From Pseudoduganella guangdongensis (GTDB lineage: Bacteria > Pseudomonadota > Gammaproteobacteria > Burkholderiales > Burkholderiaceae_D), in the NCBI RefSeq assembly GCF_009857475.1, contig NZ_WWCJ01000007.1, positions 62,001-126,000 of the forward strand: 64,000 nucleotides of DNA, given 5' to 3'. A program made the position numbers and the translations under genes. Each line of letters opens with the position of its first letter. Positions within the stretch are counted from its first letter, which is position 1. The notes below the pieces were generated by a model that was given only the letters and a program-made list of their open reading frames with translations, ran no database searches and was not told the origin of the DNA. This document shows positions 41,704 through 51,147 of the stretch, piece by piece.

Positions 41704-43890
41704 TTAGCGCTTTGGCTTGCCGACTGGCTTCTTCGGCGGGGTGTGTTTGCCGGTCATGGGCGGCATGGCGTCAACCAGGGACATTTTCAGCTGCTTGCCG
41801 CCGACCCAGACTTTACGCAGGTGCTTGAAGATGTCGTCCGGCATGCCTTCCGGCATTTCGATGAAGGCGTGGTCGTCCATGATCTCGATGCGGCCAATGA
41901 AGCGCGACTCGAGGCCGCTTTCGTTGGAGATGGCGCCGACCAGGTTACCGGCGCTGATACCGTCGGCCGAGCCGACTTCCACGCGGTAGGGACGCAGCGG
42001 CAGCGGTTTCTGGCCGCCGTCGTCCTTGTCCTTCTTCTTGCGTTTAGGCGCTTCTTCGAACATTGGTTCGTCGTCATCGTCGCGTGCAGACAGCTCGGGA
42101 GCCGCACGTTCAGCACGCTCCACGCGCTCCGGGCGCTCGGTGCGTTCCGGCTTGGCGGCACGCGGGGCCTTGGCGGCTGGCGCGGATGGCGGGGGCGTGC
42201 CGTCGCGGTGCAGGCGCAGGGCCTGGCCGGCGACGCGCAGCGCTTGCAGCGTTTCGATACTGTCCGCTGGCAGGTCGGCCGGCATGTCCAGCAGCGAGTA
42301 GTCGTCGTAGATCTCGATGCGGCCGATGAACTTGGAGTCGATGCCGCCTTCGTTGGCGATGGCGCCCACGATATTGCCCGGCTTGACGCCGTGCTCGTAG
42401 CCGACTTCCACGCGGTAGGTGGCCATGCCCTGCTCCGGCTCGCGCGCGATGCGTTCTTTTTTCGGGCGCGGCTCGCGTGGCTCACGCGGTTCGCGTGGTT
42501 CGCGCTGTTCGCGGCCTTCGCGCTGCTGCGGCGCGGCGCCGTCTTCGTGCCAGCCTTTTTCGCGCGACTTGTCGATCAGCAGCGGCTTGCCGCCGCAGGC
42601 CATCAGCGCCAGCGCGGCGGCGATTTCCAGCGCCGGCACGTTGTGTTCGGCCTCGTACTCGCGCACAAGGTTTTCGAAGAACGGCAAGCCGTCCTGCGAC
42701 AGCGCGTCGGTGATCTGGTCCTTGAACTTGTTGATGCGGACGTCGTTCACGGCCTGCAGGGTCGGCAGCGTCATCGGCGTGACCGGCTGGCGCGTGGTGC
42801 GTTCAATCAGTTTCAGCAGGTTTTTTTCGCGCGGGGTGATGAACAGGATCGCCTCGCCGCTGCGGCCGGCGCGGCCGGTACGGCCGATACGGTGAGTGTA
42901 GCTTTCCGGATCGTACGGCACGTCATAGTTGACCACGTGCGAGATACGCTCCACGTCCAGGCCGCGCGCGGCGACGTCGGTCGCCACCAGGATGTCGATC
43001 TTGCCGTCTTTCAGCTGGGAGATCATGCGTTCGCGCGCCGCCTGCTGCATGTCGCCGTTGATGGCGCCGGCCGAGAAGCCGCGCGCCTGCAGGCGTTCGG
43101 CCAGTTCCTCAGTGCCGATCTTGGTGCGCGAGAAGATAATCATGCCGTCGAACGGCTCGGCTTCCAGGATGCGGGTCAGCGCGTCCAGCTTGTGCATGCC
43201 GCTCACCAGCCAGTAGCGCTGGCGGATATTGGTGTTGGTGGTGGTCTTGGCCGCCACCAGCACTTCGGCCGGATTATTCAGGTAGGTGTTGGCGATGCGC
43301 TTGACCTGGGCCGGCATGGTGGCCGAGAACAACGCGGTCTGGCGGCTGTCCGGGGTCTCCTGCAGGATGCGCTCGACGTCTTCGATGAAGCCCATGCGCA
43401 GCATTTCGTCGGCTTCGTCCAGCACCAGGGTTTTCAGCTTGGACAGGTCGAGCGAACCCTTGTCCAGGTGGTCGATGACGCGGCCCGGGGTGCCGACCAC
43501 CACGTGTACGCCGCGGCGCAGTGCTTGCAGCTGCGGGCCGTACGATTGGCCGCCGTAGATCGGCAGCACGTGGAAGTTCGGGATGTGGGAGGCGTAACGC
43601 TGGAAGGCTTCCGCTACCTGGATCGCCAGTTCGCGCGTCGGCGCCAGCACCAGCGCCTGCGGCGCCGATTGCTTGATGTCGATGCGGGACAGGATGGGCA
43701 GGGCGAATGCTGCAGTCTTGCCGGTGCCGGTTTGCGCGGTGCCGAGCACGTCGCGGTTTTCCAGCAGGTGCGGGATGGTCGAGGCCTGGATCGGGGATGG
43801 GCTCTCGTAGCCTACGTCTTTCAGCGCTTTGAGGATGGGGGCGCTGAGGTTCAAATCGGTAAATAGGGTGTCTGACATGGCGGCACTCAT
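41704..43890 (-). CDS. deaD: DEAD-box RNA helicase with two DbpA-like RNA-binding domains
   Basis: A 728-residue protein. The helicase core runs to about residue 375: Q-motif GYESPSPIQ, AQTGTGKT (motif I), DEAD (LVLDEADEML), SAT, and HRIGRTGRAG (motif VI). After a charged linker there are two DbpA-type domains (about residues 480-555 and 645-720). They are clearly duplicates, each starting YRVEVG and containing GNIVGAI/GNLVGAI and FIGRIEI. The C-terminus is Lys/Pro-rich. The CsdA/DeaD group acts in ribosome assembly and RNA decay, especially in the cold. ATG 43890 or 43878 could be the start. Confidence 0.93.
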   Translation of the reverse strand: MSAAMSDTLFTDLNLSAPILKALKDVGYESPSPIQASTIPHLLENRDVLGTAQTGTGKTAAFALPILSRIDIKQSAPQALVLAPTRELAIQVAEAFQRYASHIPNFHVLPIYGGQSYGPQLQALRRGVHVVVGTPGRVIDHLDKGSLDLSKLKTLVLDEADEMLRMGFIEDVERILQETPDSRQTALFSATMPAQVKRIANTYLNNPAEVLVAAKTTTNTNIRQRYWLVSGMHKLDALTRILEAEPFDGMIIFSRTKIGTEELAERLQARGFSAGAINGDMQQAARERMISQLKDGKIDILVATDVAARGLDVERISHVVNYDVPYDPESYTHRIGRTGRAGRSGEAILFITPREKNLLKLIERTTRQPVTPMTLPTLQAVNDVRINKFKDQITDALSQDGLPFFENLVREYEAEHNVPALEIAAALALMACGGKPLLIDKSREKGWHEDGAAPQQREGREQREPREPREPREPRPKKERIAREPEQGMATYRVEVGYEHGVKPGNIVGAIANEGGIDSKFIGRIEIYDDYSLLDMPADLPADSIETLQALRVAGQALRLHRDGTPPPSAPAAKAPRAAKPERTERPERVERAERAAPELSARDDDDEPMFEEAPKRKKKDKDDGGQKPLPLRPYRVEVGSADGISAGNLVGAISNESGLESRFIGRIEIMDDHAFIEMPEGMPDDIFKHLRKVWVGGKQLKMSLVDAMPPMTGKHTPPKKPVGKPKR

Positions 43891-43933
43891 AAATGGTTAT
43901 TGTTGGTACGCCTGGTGTGACGCGGGGAAACCG

Positions 43934-44740
43934 CTATTTTACCCTTTGCGGCTTGACATCATCCTTTAATGCATTTAATGCCATCTTCTCGATCAGGCCG
44001 GGTGCCAGCAGTTTCAGCCAGCGTCCCAGCTTGCCTTTGGCAGTCATCACCACCTCGCGCTTGCGGGACTGCATGCCGTCGATGATGCGGCGGGCGCATT
44101 CGGCCACCGGCATGGCGCCCTCTTCGCGCAGGCTGCTTTTGCCCAGCTCACCGCCGGCGGCGTTGTAACCGCGATAACGGATCTGGGTGTCGACCACGCC
44201 GGGATAGGCGGTGGTGACGCTGACGCCGTGCGCTTTCATCTCCGCCCGCAGCGCTTCGAAGAAGCCGGCCATGGCGAACTTGGTGGCGCCGTAGGCGGTG
44301 CGCCCTGGTACGCCGACCAGGCCGGCCAGCGAGGAGACGGCGACGATGCGGCCCTGGCTGGCTTTCAAATAAGGCAAGGCAGCGTGGGTGCACCAGATGG
44401 CGCCCCACAGGTTGACGCGCATCAGGTCTTCGTACCAGCTTAAGTCGCTCACCTCTTCGAACAGGGCATGGGCGGAGCGGCCGGCGTTGTTGACCAGAGT
44501 GTCGATGCGGCCAAAACGTTCGACGGTGGCGGCGATCAGCTGCCGGCATTGATCTTGCTGCGCGACGTCGGTGGGGATGACCAGGGTTTCGGCGCCGGCG
44601 GCGCGGCAGTCGGCGGCGACTTGCTCCAGCGCGGCGGCATTGCGGGCTGCCAGGACCAGGGCGCTGCCTTGTGCGGCCAGTTGGCGGGCGAGTTCTGCGC
44701 CGATGCCGTCGGAGGCGCCGGTGATGATGGTTACGTTCAT
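43934..44740 (-). CDS. Short-chain dehydrogenase/reductase
   Basis: A 268-residue classical SDR. ATG 44740 puts the nucleotide motif at the N-terminus: TIITGASDGIGAELARQLA (TGxxxGIG). NNAG follows in LVNNAGRSAHALF. The catalytic Ser is in RIVAVSSLAGLVG, and Tyr/Lys are in TAYGATKFAMAG. The basic residue after strand 2 (LVLAARN) suggests NADP(H) preference. The C-terminal 70 residues, with RKREVVMTAKGKLGRWLKLL, are of the membrane-associated type seen in DHRS7-like enzymes. Substrate unknown. It is followed by the helicase gene on the same strand (43 bases) and divergent from the M28 peptidase. Confidence 0.92.
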   Translation of the reverse strand: MNVTIITGASDGIGAELARQLAAQGSALVLAARNAAALEQVAADCRAAGAETLVIPTDVAQQDQCRQLIAATVERFGRIDTLVNNAGRSAHALFEEVSDLSWYEDLMRVNLWGAIWCTHAALPYLKASQGRIVAVSSLAGLVGVPGRTAYGATKFAMAGFFEALRAEMKAHGVSVTTAYPGVVDTQIRYRGYNAAGGELGKSSLREEGAMPVAECARRIIDGMQSRKREVVMTAKGKLGRWLKLLAPGLIEKMALNALKDDVKPQRVK

Positions 44741-44768
44741 GGGGGCCTTTTTCCAAAACCGGTAAACC

Positions 44769-44795
44769 GGTGCCCGACCCGCAGGGTCAGGCACC
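44769..44795. repeat. REP-like palindrome in the M28 peptidase leader
   Basis: GGTGCCCGACCC (44769-44780) and GGGTCAGGCACC (44784-44795) pair with one mismatch around GCA. The left flank repeats AAACCGGT twice. The element lies between the divergent SDR and M28 genes, 35 bases ahead of the M28 start. Confidence 0.65.
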
Positions 44796-44829
44796 TTCCT
44801 CCGATTCATTATGGGGTAAGATCGGCGCT

Positions 44830-46449
44830 ATGGATACTACGTACATTTTCTTTGCCGGTCTTGCGCTGGCGGCGGCTTCTGCTTCTGCGCAGCAGGCTCC
44901 CTTGGTGAAGGAGGCGCCTCTGCGTGCCCACCTTTCTTTCCTGGCTGATGATTTGCTCGAGGGGCGCGGCACCGGCCAGCGCGGCGGCGACCTGGCGGTG
45001 CGCTACCTGGAGACCCAGGCGGCGGCGATCGGCCTGAAGCCTTTGGCCAATGGCCTGTACCGCCAGCCGGTGCGCTTCCAGGGCACCAAGCTGGTGGACG
45101 GCAGCGCGATCCGCTTTGCGGCCGGCGCCAGCACCTTTACCCCGCGTGTGGGGCAGGATGTGCTGATCGGCACCGGCAGCGGGCGCGCTGAAGTGCTGCT
45201 CGATGCGCCGCTGGTGTTCGTCGGCTACGGCGCCATCGCGCCGGAGGAAGGCTGGAACGATTACAAAGACGTGGACGTCAAGGGCAAGATCCTGGTCATG
45301 ATGGTCAACGACCCGCAACCGACCGCCGAGGAGCCGAACCGCTTTGCCGGCAAGGGCTATACCTATTACGGGCGCTGGATGTACAAGTACGAGGAAGCGG
45401 TGCGGCGCGGTGCGGCTGGCGCCCTGCTGATCCACACCACGCCGTCCGCCGCCTACGGCTGGAACGTGCCGTCCACCAGCTTCGCGCTGGAGCGCTTCCA
45501 CGCGCCGGGCGGCGGCAACCTGCTGGAGGGCTGGCTGACGGAGGACTTCACGCGCACCCTGTTCAAGGCGGCCGGCTTCGACCTGGACACCCTGCGCGCG
45601 GCGGCCGAACGCAAGGACTTTCGTCCGGTCGAGCTGAAGATCGGCGCGCATGCGGAGATCCGTTCCAGCGTGCGCCAGGTGGAGCAGTTCAACGTGGTCG
45701 GCATTGTGCCGGGCAGCGATCCCAAGCTGCGCGGCCAGGCCGTAGTGTACTCGGCGCACTGGGACCACCTGGGCAAGGTGGACGGCCCGGCCGACGGCAC
45801 CGACCGCATTTACAACGGCGCCATCGACAACGGCTCGGGCGCCGCCGCCCTGCTGGCGATGGCCGCCGCCGCCGTGCACAAGCCGGCCAAGCGCTCGCAA
45901 GTGTTCCTGTGGCCGGCCGCCGAGGAAGTCGGCATGCACGGCGCGCAAGCCTACGTTGCCAACCCGGCCTTCCCGCTCAAGGACACGCTGGCCGACCTGA
46001 ACCTCGATTCGATGAACTTTGCCGGCCGCACGCGCGATATCGGCGTCGCCGGCGCCGAGCGCAGCACGCTGGTCGACAGCGCGGCCAAGGTGGCCAAGCA
46101 AATGGGGCTGAAGCTGGCGCCGCCGATCCCGGACCTGTCGGGCGCCTACTTCCGCGCCGACCACTTCCAGTTCGCCAAAGCCGGCGTGCCGGCCTTTAAC
46201 GTCGGCTCCGCCGTGTTCTCGGGCGACGGCCACTTCGAGTTCGAGCACATGCACGATGTGTCGGCCGCCAGGATCGTGGCCTTCAAGGACGACTACCACC
46301 GCGTGAGCGACCAGTACCAGGCCAGCTGGGATTTGTCCGGCATGGTGCAGCAGGCCCAGTTCACCCTGAACCTGGGTTACGAAGTCGCCAACGGCAAGGC
46401 CATGCCAAGCTGGAAAAAGGGCGACCCGTTCAGCTTTATCAAGCGTTAA
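44830..46449 (+). CDS. Secreted M28-family zinc aminopeptidase with PA-like insert
   Basis: A 539-residue protein starting at ATG 44830 with a signal peptide (YIFFAGLALAAASASAQ). An M28 catalytic domain is interrupted by a protease-associated-like segment (about residues 130-260). Metal/catalytic residues are visible in order: His in VVYSAHWDHLG, Asp in NGAIDNGSGAAA, Glu-Glu in WPAAEEVGMHG, Asp in LNLDSMNFAG, and His in KDDYHRVSDQ. Family members remove N-terminal amino acids from peptides outside the cytoplasm. Its 3' end overlaps the convergent GGDEF-EAL gene by 11 bases. Confidence 0.92.
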   Translation: MDTTYIFFAGLALAAASASAQQAPLVKEAPLRAHLSFLADDLLEGRGTGQRGGDLAVRYLETQAAAIGLKPLANGLYRQPVRFQGTKLVDGSAIRFAAGASTFTPRVGQDVLIGTGSGRAEVLLDAPLVFVGYGAIAPEEGWNDYKDVDVKGKILVMMVNDPQPTAEEPNRFAGKGYTYYGRWMYKYEEAVRRGAAGALLIHTTPSAAYGWNVPSTSFALERFHAPGGGNLLEGWLTEDFTRTLFKAAGFDLDTLRAAAERKDFRPVELKIGAHAEIRSSVRQVEQFNVVGIVPGSDPKLRGQAVVYSAHWDHLGKVDGPADGTDRIYNGAIDNGSGAAALLAMAAAAVHKPAKRSQVFLWPAAEEVGMHGAQAYVANPAFPLKDTLADLNLDSMNFAGRTRDIGVAGAERSTLVDSAAKVAKQMGLKLAPPIPDLSGAYFRADHFQFAKAGVPAFNVGSAVFSGDGHFEFEHMHDVSAARIVAFKDDYHRVSDQYQASWDLSGMVQQAQFTLNLGYEVANGKAMPSWKKGDPFSFIKR

Positions 46450-49228
46450 GCGCGCCCGCCTCGTTCTGCTCCAGCAGGGCGAGGAATCCTTCGGCCGGCA
46501 GCGGCCGGCCGAAGAAGTAGCCCTGCATATGGCAGCAGCCATGGCGGCGCAGGAAGTCGATCTGCTCCTGCGTTTCCACCCCTTCCGAAATCACTTCCAG
46601 CCCCAGGTTGCCGGCCAGCGCGATGATGGTGCAGACGATGGCGGCGTCGTCCGGGTCCACCGTTAAATCGCGCACGAAGGTCTGGTCGATCTTCAGCACA
46701 TCGATCTCGAAACGCTTCAGGTGCGCCAGCGAGGAATAGCCGGTGCCAAAATCGTCGATCGCCAGCTTGATGCCGAGCTTTTTCAGCGCGTGCATCACTT
46801 GCGTGGCGTGCTCCACATCGTTCATCACCGCGCTCTCCGTCAGCTCCAGCTCCAGGCAGTGCGGCGCCAGGCCGGTATCGGCCAGCACGTCCGCCACGTC
46901 CTGCACGAAGTCCGGCTCGGCCAGCTGGCGCGCCGACACGTTGACGGCCATGCGCAAATCGCGCCGCCCCTGGCCCTGCCAGTCGCGCAACTGGCGGCAG
47001 GCGGTGCGCAACACCCAGTGGCCGACCGCCAGGATTTGCCCGGTCTCCTCCGCCAGCGGGATAAAGCGGTTGGGCGCCACCATGCCCATTTCCGGATGGC
47101 GCCAGCGGATCAGCGCCTCCATGCCCATGATGCGGCCGCTGGCGGTGTCGACCTGCGGCTGGTAGTGCAGCTCGAACTCGCGCCGCTCGAGCGCGGTGCG
47201 CAGCGCGCTCTCGATGCGCAGGCGCTCGCCCAGCTGCTCGTTCATGGACGCGGTGTAGAAGCGGTAGTTGTTGCCGCCCATTTCCTTGGCGCGGAACATG
47301 GCGATATCGGCCCGTTCGGCCAGCACGCCGGGCTCCTTGCTGTCGCTCGGGAAGACCGCGATGCCGGCGCTGCAAGTGAGGAACAGCTCCGTGTTGTCCA
47401 GCACCAGGGGCGCCGCCAGGCTGTCCAGCACGCGCCGCAGCTGTTCGGCGCGCGGCGCGGTGCCGCCGTGCTCGGGCAGCAGCAGCAGGGCGAATTCGTC
47501 GCCGCCCAGGCGCGCCACCGTGTCCACCGGGCGCACCGCCGCCTGCAGGCGCGCCGCCACGATTTGCAGCAGGCGGTCGCCGCCCTTGTGGCCCAGGCGG
47601 CTGTTGGTGAATTTAAAGCGGTCCAGGTCGATCGACACCAGCCACAGCTCGTGCCCCTTGCGGCCCGAGTGCTGGATGGTTTGCGCCAGGCGGTCCTGCA
47701 GCAGCACGCGGTTGGGCAGGCCGGTCAGGCTGTCGTGCGTGGACTGGTGGTGCAGTTCCGATTCATAGGCCTTGATGGCGGTGATGTCGTGCTGGATCGA
47801 GATGAAGTTGGTGACCGCGCCCTGCTCGTCGCGCACCGGCGACATGTAGATGTCGTTCCAGAACTGGCTGCCGTCCTTGCGGTAGCAGCGCAGCACGGCG
47901 TGGCCGTCGCGCTGCTCGCGGATGGCGCTGCGCAGCTCGTCGATGCCGGGCTGGTCCAGGTCCTGGCCAAACAAGAGGCGCGGGCTGGTGCCCAACACTT
48001 CGGCGCTGCTGTAGCCGGTGATGCGCTCGTAGGCCGGGTTGACGTAGACGATGGGGTTGTGCAGGTCGCAGGAGGTGATCACCACCGCATTGGTGCTGGA
48101 CTCAATGGCGCGCTGGCGCAGCAGCAAGGCCTGGTTGGCCGCTTTCAGCTCCGCCGTGCGGGTGTCCACGCGCTGCTGGATCAGCAGCTTGCGGCGCTTG
48201 AGGGAATCGACGAACGCCGAGCCGATCAGGGTGGTCAGCACGCCCAGCGCCAGCGTAAACAGCGAGGCCAGGTGTTCGCTGGCCAGCACGCGCGGCGGCG
48301 GCGTGGCCACCAGCAGCCAGCGCGCCCCCGCCACGTCGAGCGGCAGGCTGACCGGCGCCGGGCGCGCCGGGTAGAGCCAGGCCGGCAGGGCCAGGCCGCC
48401 ATTGCCGGTGGCCGCCGGCACCTGGTACACCAGGGCGGCCGGGTCGGCATCGGGCGCAGCATACACCTGCAGGGCGAAGGCGCCGGGCGCCGTCGCGTTG
48501 CTGAAAATCTTCTCAATCATTTCGCCCGGCAGCAGGGTGAGCGCGGTTTCGCCCACCACCGGGCCGCCCGGCACGCCGCCGGCGTACAGCGGCATCGACA
48601 CCACCACGCCCTGGCGCGGGCCGGCGCCGTCGCGCTGCACCAGCGGCACCAGGCGGCCGGCGCCCGGGGCGCCGCTGGCGTAGGCGCGGCGCCGCCCGGA
48701 TTCATCCTGGCCGGCATGCAGGGTGTCGAAGCCGAGCGCCGCCTCGTTGCCCGACAGCGGTTCGATATAGTCGATCACCCGGTAGCGCGGGCGGGCTGGG
48801 GCCGGCTGCGGCAAGCCGTCGCGCAGGTCGGTGATGCCGGCGCCCGGGCGCAAGGCCTGCAGCGAAGCCTCGAAGGCGGGCCGCTCGGCGTGCTCGATGA
48901 AGCGCAGGTAGCTGGTGCCCAGCACATAGGGATAGCGCGCCAGCAGGGGCGCCACGAAACGGCGGAATTCCTCGCGGCTGGTGGCCGGGTGGCTGACAAA
49001 GAGCTGGTTCACCGCGTGCAGGCTGGCCAGCGCGCCGCCCACGCCCTCGCGCAGGACGAAGGCGCGCGCCTGCACCCGCTGCTCAAAGGCGAGCTGGGCG
49101 CGCTGCGCCTCCAGCCGGCTGACCCCGGCAAACAGGGCGCCGGTCATGGCAAAGCCGCACAGCAGCGCCAGCGCTGCCGTGCGGGTGCGGAATAATTGCT
49201 GCGGTGCTGCGCTGTTCGAGTCGTCCAT
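46439..49228 (-). CDS. CHASE-PAS-GGDEF-EAL protein
   Basis: A 929-residue protein. ATG 49228 precedes the first membrane helix (about residues 20-38). A periplasmic CHASE domain (about 65-270) has YVLGTSYLRFIEHAERPAFE and VVSMPLYAGG. A second helix lies near 300-320. PAS (about 350-470) includes NPAYERITGYSSAEVLG and RKDGSQFWNDIYMSPV-like PAC residues. GGDEF (about 475-640) is intact at RLGGDEFALLL, and EAL (about 660-915) has MEALIRWRHPEMG with IDDFGTGYSS and EGVETQEQ. Both catalytic domains look competent. CHASE senses small extracellular ligands such as cytokinins or amino acids (family knowledge). It overlaps the M28 gene end and is divergent from the attachment-type gene. Confidence 0.92.
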   Translation of the reverse strand: MDDSNSAAPQQLFRTRTAALALLCGFAMTGALFAGVSRLEAQRAQLAFEQRVQARAFVLREGVGGALASLHAVNQLFVSHPATSREEFRRFVAPLLARYPYVLGTSYLRFIEHAERPAFEASLQALRPGAGITDLRDGLPQPAPARPRYRVIDYIEPLSGNEAALGFDTLHAGQDESGRRRAYASGAPGAGRLVPLVQRDGAGPRQGVVVSMPLYAGGVPGGPVVGETALTLLPGEMIEKIFSNATAPGAFALQVYAAPDADPAALVYQVPAATGNGGLALPAWLYPARPAPVSLPLDVAGARWLLVATPPPRVLASEHLASLFTLALGVLTTLIGSAFVDSLKRRKLLIQQRVDTRTAELKAANQALLLRQRAIESSTNAVVITSCDLHNPIVYVNPAYERITGYSSAEVLGTSPRLLFGQDLDQPGIDELRSAIREQRDGHAVLRCYRKDGSQFWNDIYMSPVRDEQGAVTNFISIQHDITAIKAYESELHHQSTHDSLTGLPNRVLLQDRLAQTIQHSGRKGHELWLVSIDLDRFKFTNSRLGHKGGDRLLQIVAARLQAAVRPVDTVARLGGDEFALLLLPEHGGTAPRAEQLRRVLDSLAAPLVLDNTELFLTCSAGIAVFPSDSKEPGVLAERADIAMFRAKEMGGNNYRFYTASMNEQLGERLRIESALRTALERREFELHYQPQVDTASGRIMGMEALIRWRHPEMGMVAPNRFIPLAEETGQILAVGHWVLRTACRQLRDWQGQGRRDLRMAVNVSARQLAEPDFVQDVADVLADTGLAPHCLELELTESAVMNDVEHATQVMHALKKLGIKLAIDDFGTGYSSLAHLKRFEIDVLKIDQTFVRDLTVDPDDAAIVCTIIALAGNLGLEVISEGVETQEQIDFLRRHGCCHMQGYFFGRPLPAEGFLALLEQNEAGALNA

Positions 49229-49358
49229 CGTGCCCCTGCCTTCGCCTTGCCAGCTTACCATTCTCGCACGGCTCGACCGTTAATGCCATAGGGCAACATC
49301 GCGCCGGGCGCCTGGCGGGCCGTTCTATACTGGCCTGCCAAGATTCAAAGAGGCAATC

Positions 49359-49799
49359 ATGGACAAGACCTGGGTCGTCGTGGCCGACAGCAGCCACGCG
49401 CGCATTTTCCAGCTGGGCGGCGCCCAGCAGGCGCCCGAAGAACTGTTCGACCTGGCCAACCCGCTGGGACGGGCCGACAACCGCCAGCTGGCGTCCGACG
49501 CGCACGGCCAGAATTTCGGCCCGGAAGGGCGCGGCCACACGGCGCCGCGCACGGAGGAGCCGGTGCAGCACGCGGTGCACCAGTTCGCGCGCGCCCTCGG
49601 GCGCCGGCTCGACACGGCGGCGGCGCAGCAACGCTTCCAGCGCCTGGCCCTGGTGGCCGCGCCGCGTTTCCTGGGCTTGCTGCGCGACAGCCTGGCGAAG
49701 CCGACGCGCCAGCTCATCACGGCCGAGCTGGCGAAGAACATGGCCACCGCGCCCGCGCCGGAGCTGGACGCCTGCCTGCGTGAAATAGCGCACAGATAA
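49359..49799 (+). CDS. Host-attachment-family protein (release-factor-like fold)
   Basis: A 146-residue soluble protein of the family annotated as required for attachment to host cells. It starts WVVVADSSHARIFQL and contains NPLGRADNRQLASDAHGQ. HQFARALGRRLDTAAAQQRF and LVAAPRFLGLLR follow. Members have an eRF1/baeRF-like fold and are suspected to act on ribosomes rather than in adhesion, so the historic name should be read with care. Single gene behind AAAGAGG. Confidence 0.85.
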   Translation: MDKTWVVVADSSHARIFQLGGAQQAPEELFDLANPLGRADNRQLASDAHGQNFGPEGRGHTAPRTEEPVQHAVHQFARALGRRLDTAAAQQRFQRLALVAAPRFLGLLRDSLAKPTRQLITAELAKNMATAPAPELDACLREIAHR

Positions 49800-49849
49800 G
49801 CCTACTGTCCAGGCCCACACTCGCTAGCTGGACCGTTCTGGAGGAAGCC

Positions 49850-51106
49850 ATGCCTAAGCACACCGATTCCCGTTCCACACCCGTCATCCCGCCAGCGCCT
49901 GCCGCGCAGTCGGCCCTTCTTGCCGCAGCCCTGGGGGCGGCCTTGCTGGCCGGCTGCGGCGGCGGCGGTGGCGACAGCCCGCCGGTCACACCGCCGACCA
50001 CGCCGCCCACGACACCGCCCACCACCACCTTCGGCCTAGCCTTGCGCGAAGTGGCCAGCGGCCTGGAAGCGCCGCTGCTGCTGACGGCGCCGGCCAGCGA
50101 CACGCGCCGCTTTATTGTCGAGCGCGCCGGCCGCGTGCGCATCCTGTCGCCGGACGGCAGCGTGCGCGCCACACCCTTCCTCGATTTGAGCGGCCTGATC
50201 AGCACAACCGGCGAAGGCGGCCTGCTGTCGCTGGCCTTCCATCCCGGCTACGCCACCAACGGGCGCTTCTACATTTATTACACCGACAAGTTCAGCAATA
50301 TCGCGATCGACGAGGTGCGCGTGTCGGCCGACGCCAATGTGGCGGATGCCAATTCGCTCAAGCGCATCGTCACCATTCAGCACCCGACCTACACTAACCA
50401 CTATGGCGGCTCGCTGGCCTTCGGCCCGGACGGCTACCTGTATGCCGGCACCGGCGACGGCGGCGGCGCTGGCGACCCGGACAACAATGCGCAAAACCTC
50501 GACTCCCTGCTGGGCAAGCTGCTGCGCCTGAACGTGGACAACCCGCTGCCGCCGCTCTACACGGTACCGGCCGACAACCCCTTCGCCGGCCAGGACGGCA
50601 AGCGCGGCGAGATCTGGGGCTACGGCTTGCGCAACCCCTGGCGTTTCGCCTTCGACGTGGCGGGCGGCGCGCTCTATATCGCCGACGTCGGCCAGGACCA
50701 GCGCGAGGAAGTCAATGTGGTGTCGACCACCCAGAAAGCGGCCAACTATGGCTGGGACGTCATGGAGGGCACGCGCTGCTACAACAGCGCCACCTGCAAC
50801 CAGCAAGGCCTGACCCTGCCCGCCTTCGAGTACGAGCACGGCGCCGCCAATGCCAATGGCTGCTCGATCACGGGCGGCTACGTCTATCGCGGCACGGCCC
50901 TGCCGGAACTGGCCGGGCACTACCTGTACTCGGACTACTGCAAGGGCTTCCTGAAGAGTTTCCGCTATGCCAACGGCGCCGTCAGCGACGCCAAGGACTG
51001 GGCCGTCGCCAGCGTGGGCAATGTGCCGGCCTTCGGCCAGGATGCGGCGGGGGAACTGTACGTGCTGAGCGCGGCCGGCAAGGTTTACCAGATTGTGCGC
51101 AAGTAG
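49850..51106 (+). CDS. PQQ-dependent sugar dehydrogenase-type lipoprotein (GSDH family)
   Basis: A 418-residue protein. A long N-region leads to a lipobox LLAGC (Cys36), then a Gly run and a threonine/proline linker (PPTTPPTT repeated). The six-bladed propeller of the glucose/sorbosone dehydrogenase family follows: EGGLLSLAFHPGYATNGRFYIYYTD, HYGGSLAFGPDGYLYAGTGDGG, GLRNPWRFAFDVAGG, IADVGQDQREEVN, and NGCSITGGYVYRG. It is a membrane-anchored periplasmic sugar-oxidising enzyme by family. No PQQ synthesis genes are seen here, and some members do not bind PQQ. Single gene. Confidence 0.88.
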   Translation: MPKHTDSRSTPVIPPAPAAQSALLAAALGAALLAGCGGGGGDSPPVTPPTTPPTTPPTTTFGLALREVASGLEAPLLLTAPASDTRRFIVERAGRVRILSPDGSVRATPFLDLSGLISTTGEGGLLSLAFHPGYATNGRFYIYYTDKFSNIAIDEVRVSADANVADANSLKRIVTIQHPTYTNHYGGSLAFGPDGYLYAGTGDGGGAGDPDNNAQNLDSLLGKLLRLNVDNPLPPLYTVPADNPFAGQDGKRGEIWGYGLRNPWRFAFDVAGGALYIADVGQDQREEVNVVSTTQKAANYGWDVMEGTRCYNSATCNQQGLTLPAFEYEHGAANANGCSITGGYVYRGTALPELAGHYLYSDYCKGFLKSFRYANGAVSDAKDWAVASVGNVPAFGQDAAGELYVLSAAGKVYQIVRK

Positions 51107-51147
51107 GCTTACAATGGGGGCTTTCCACAGCCCCCGACCGCACAGCG

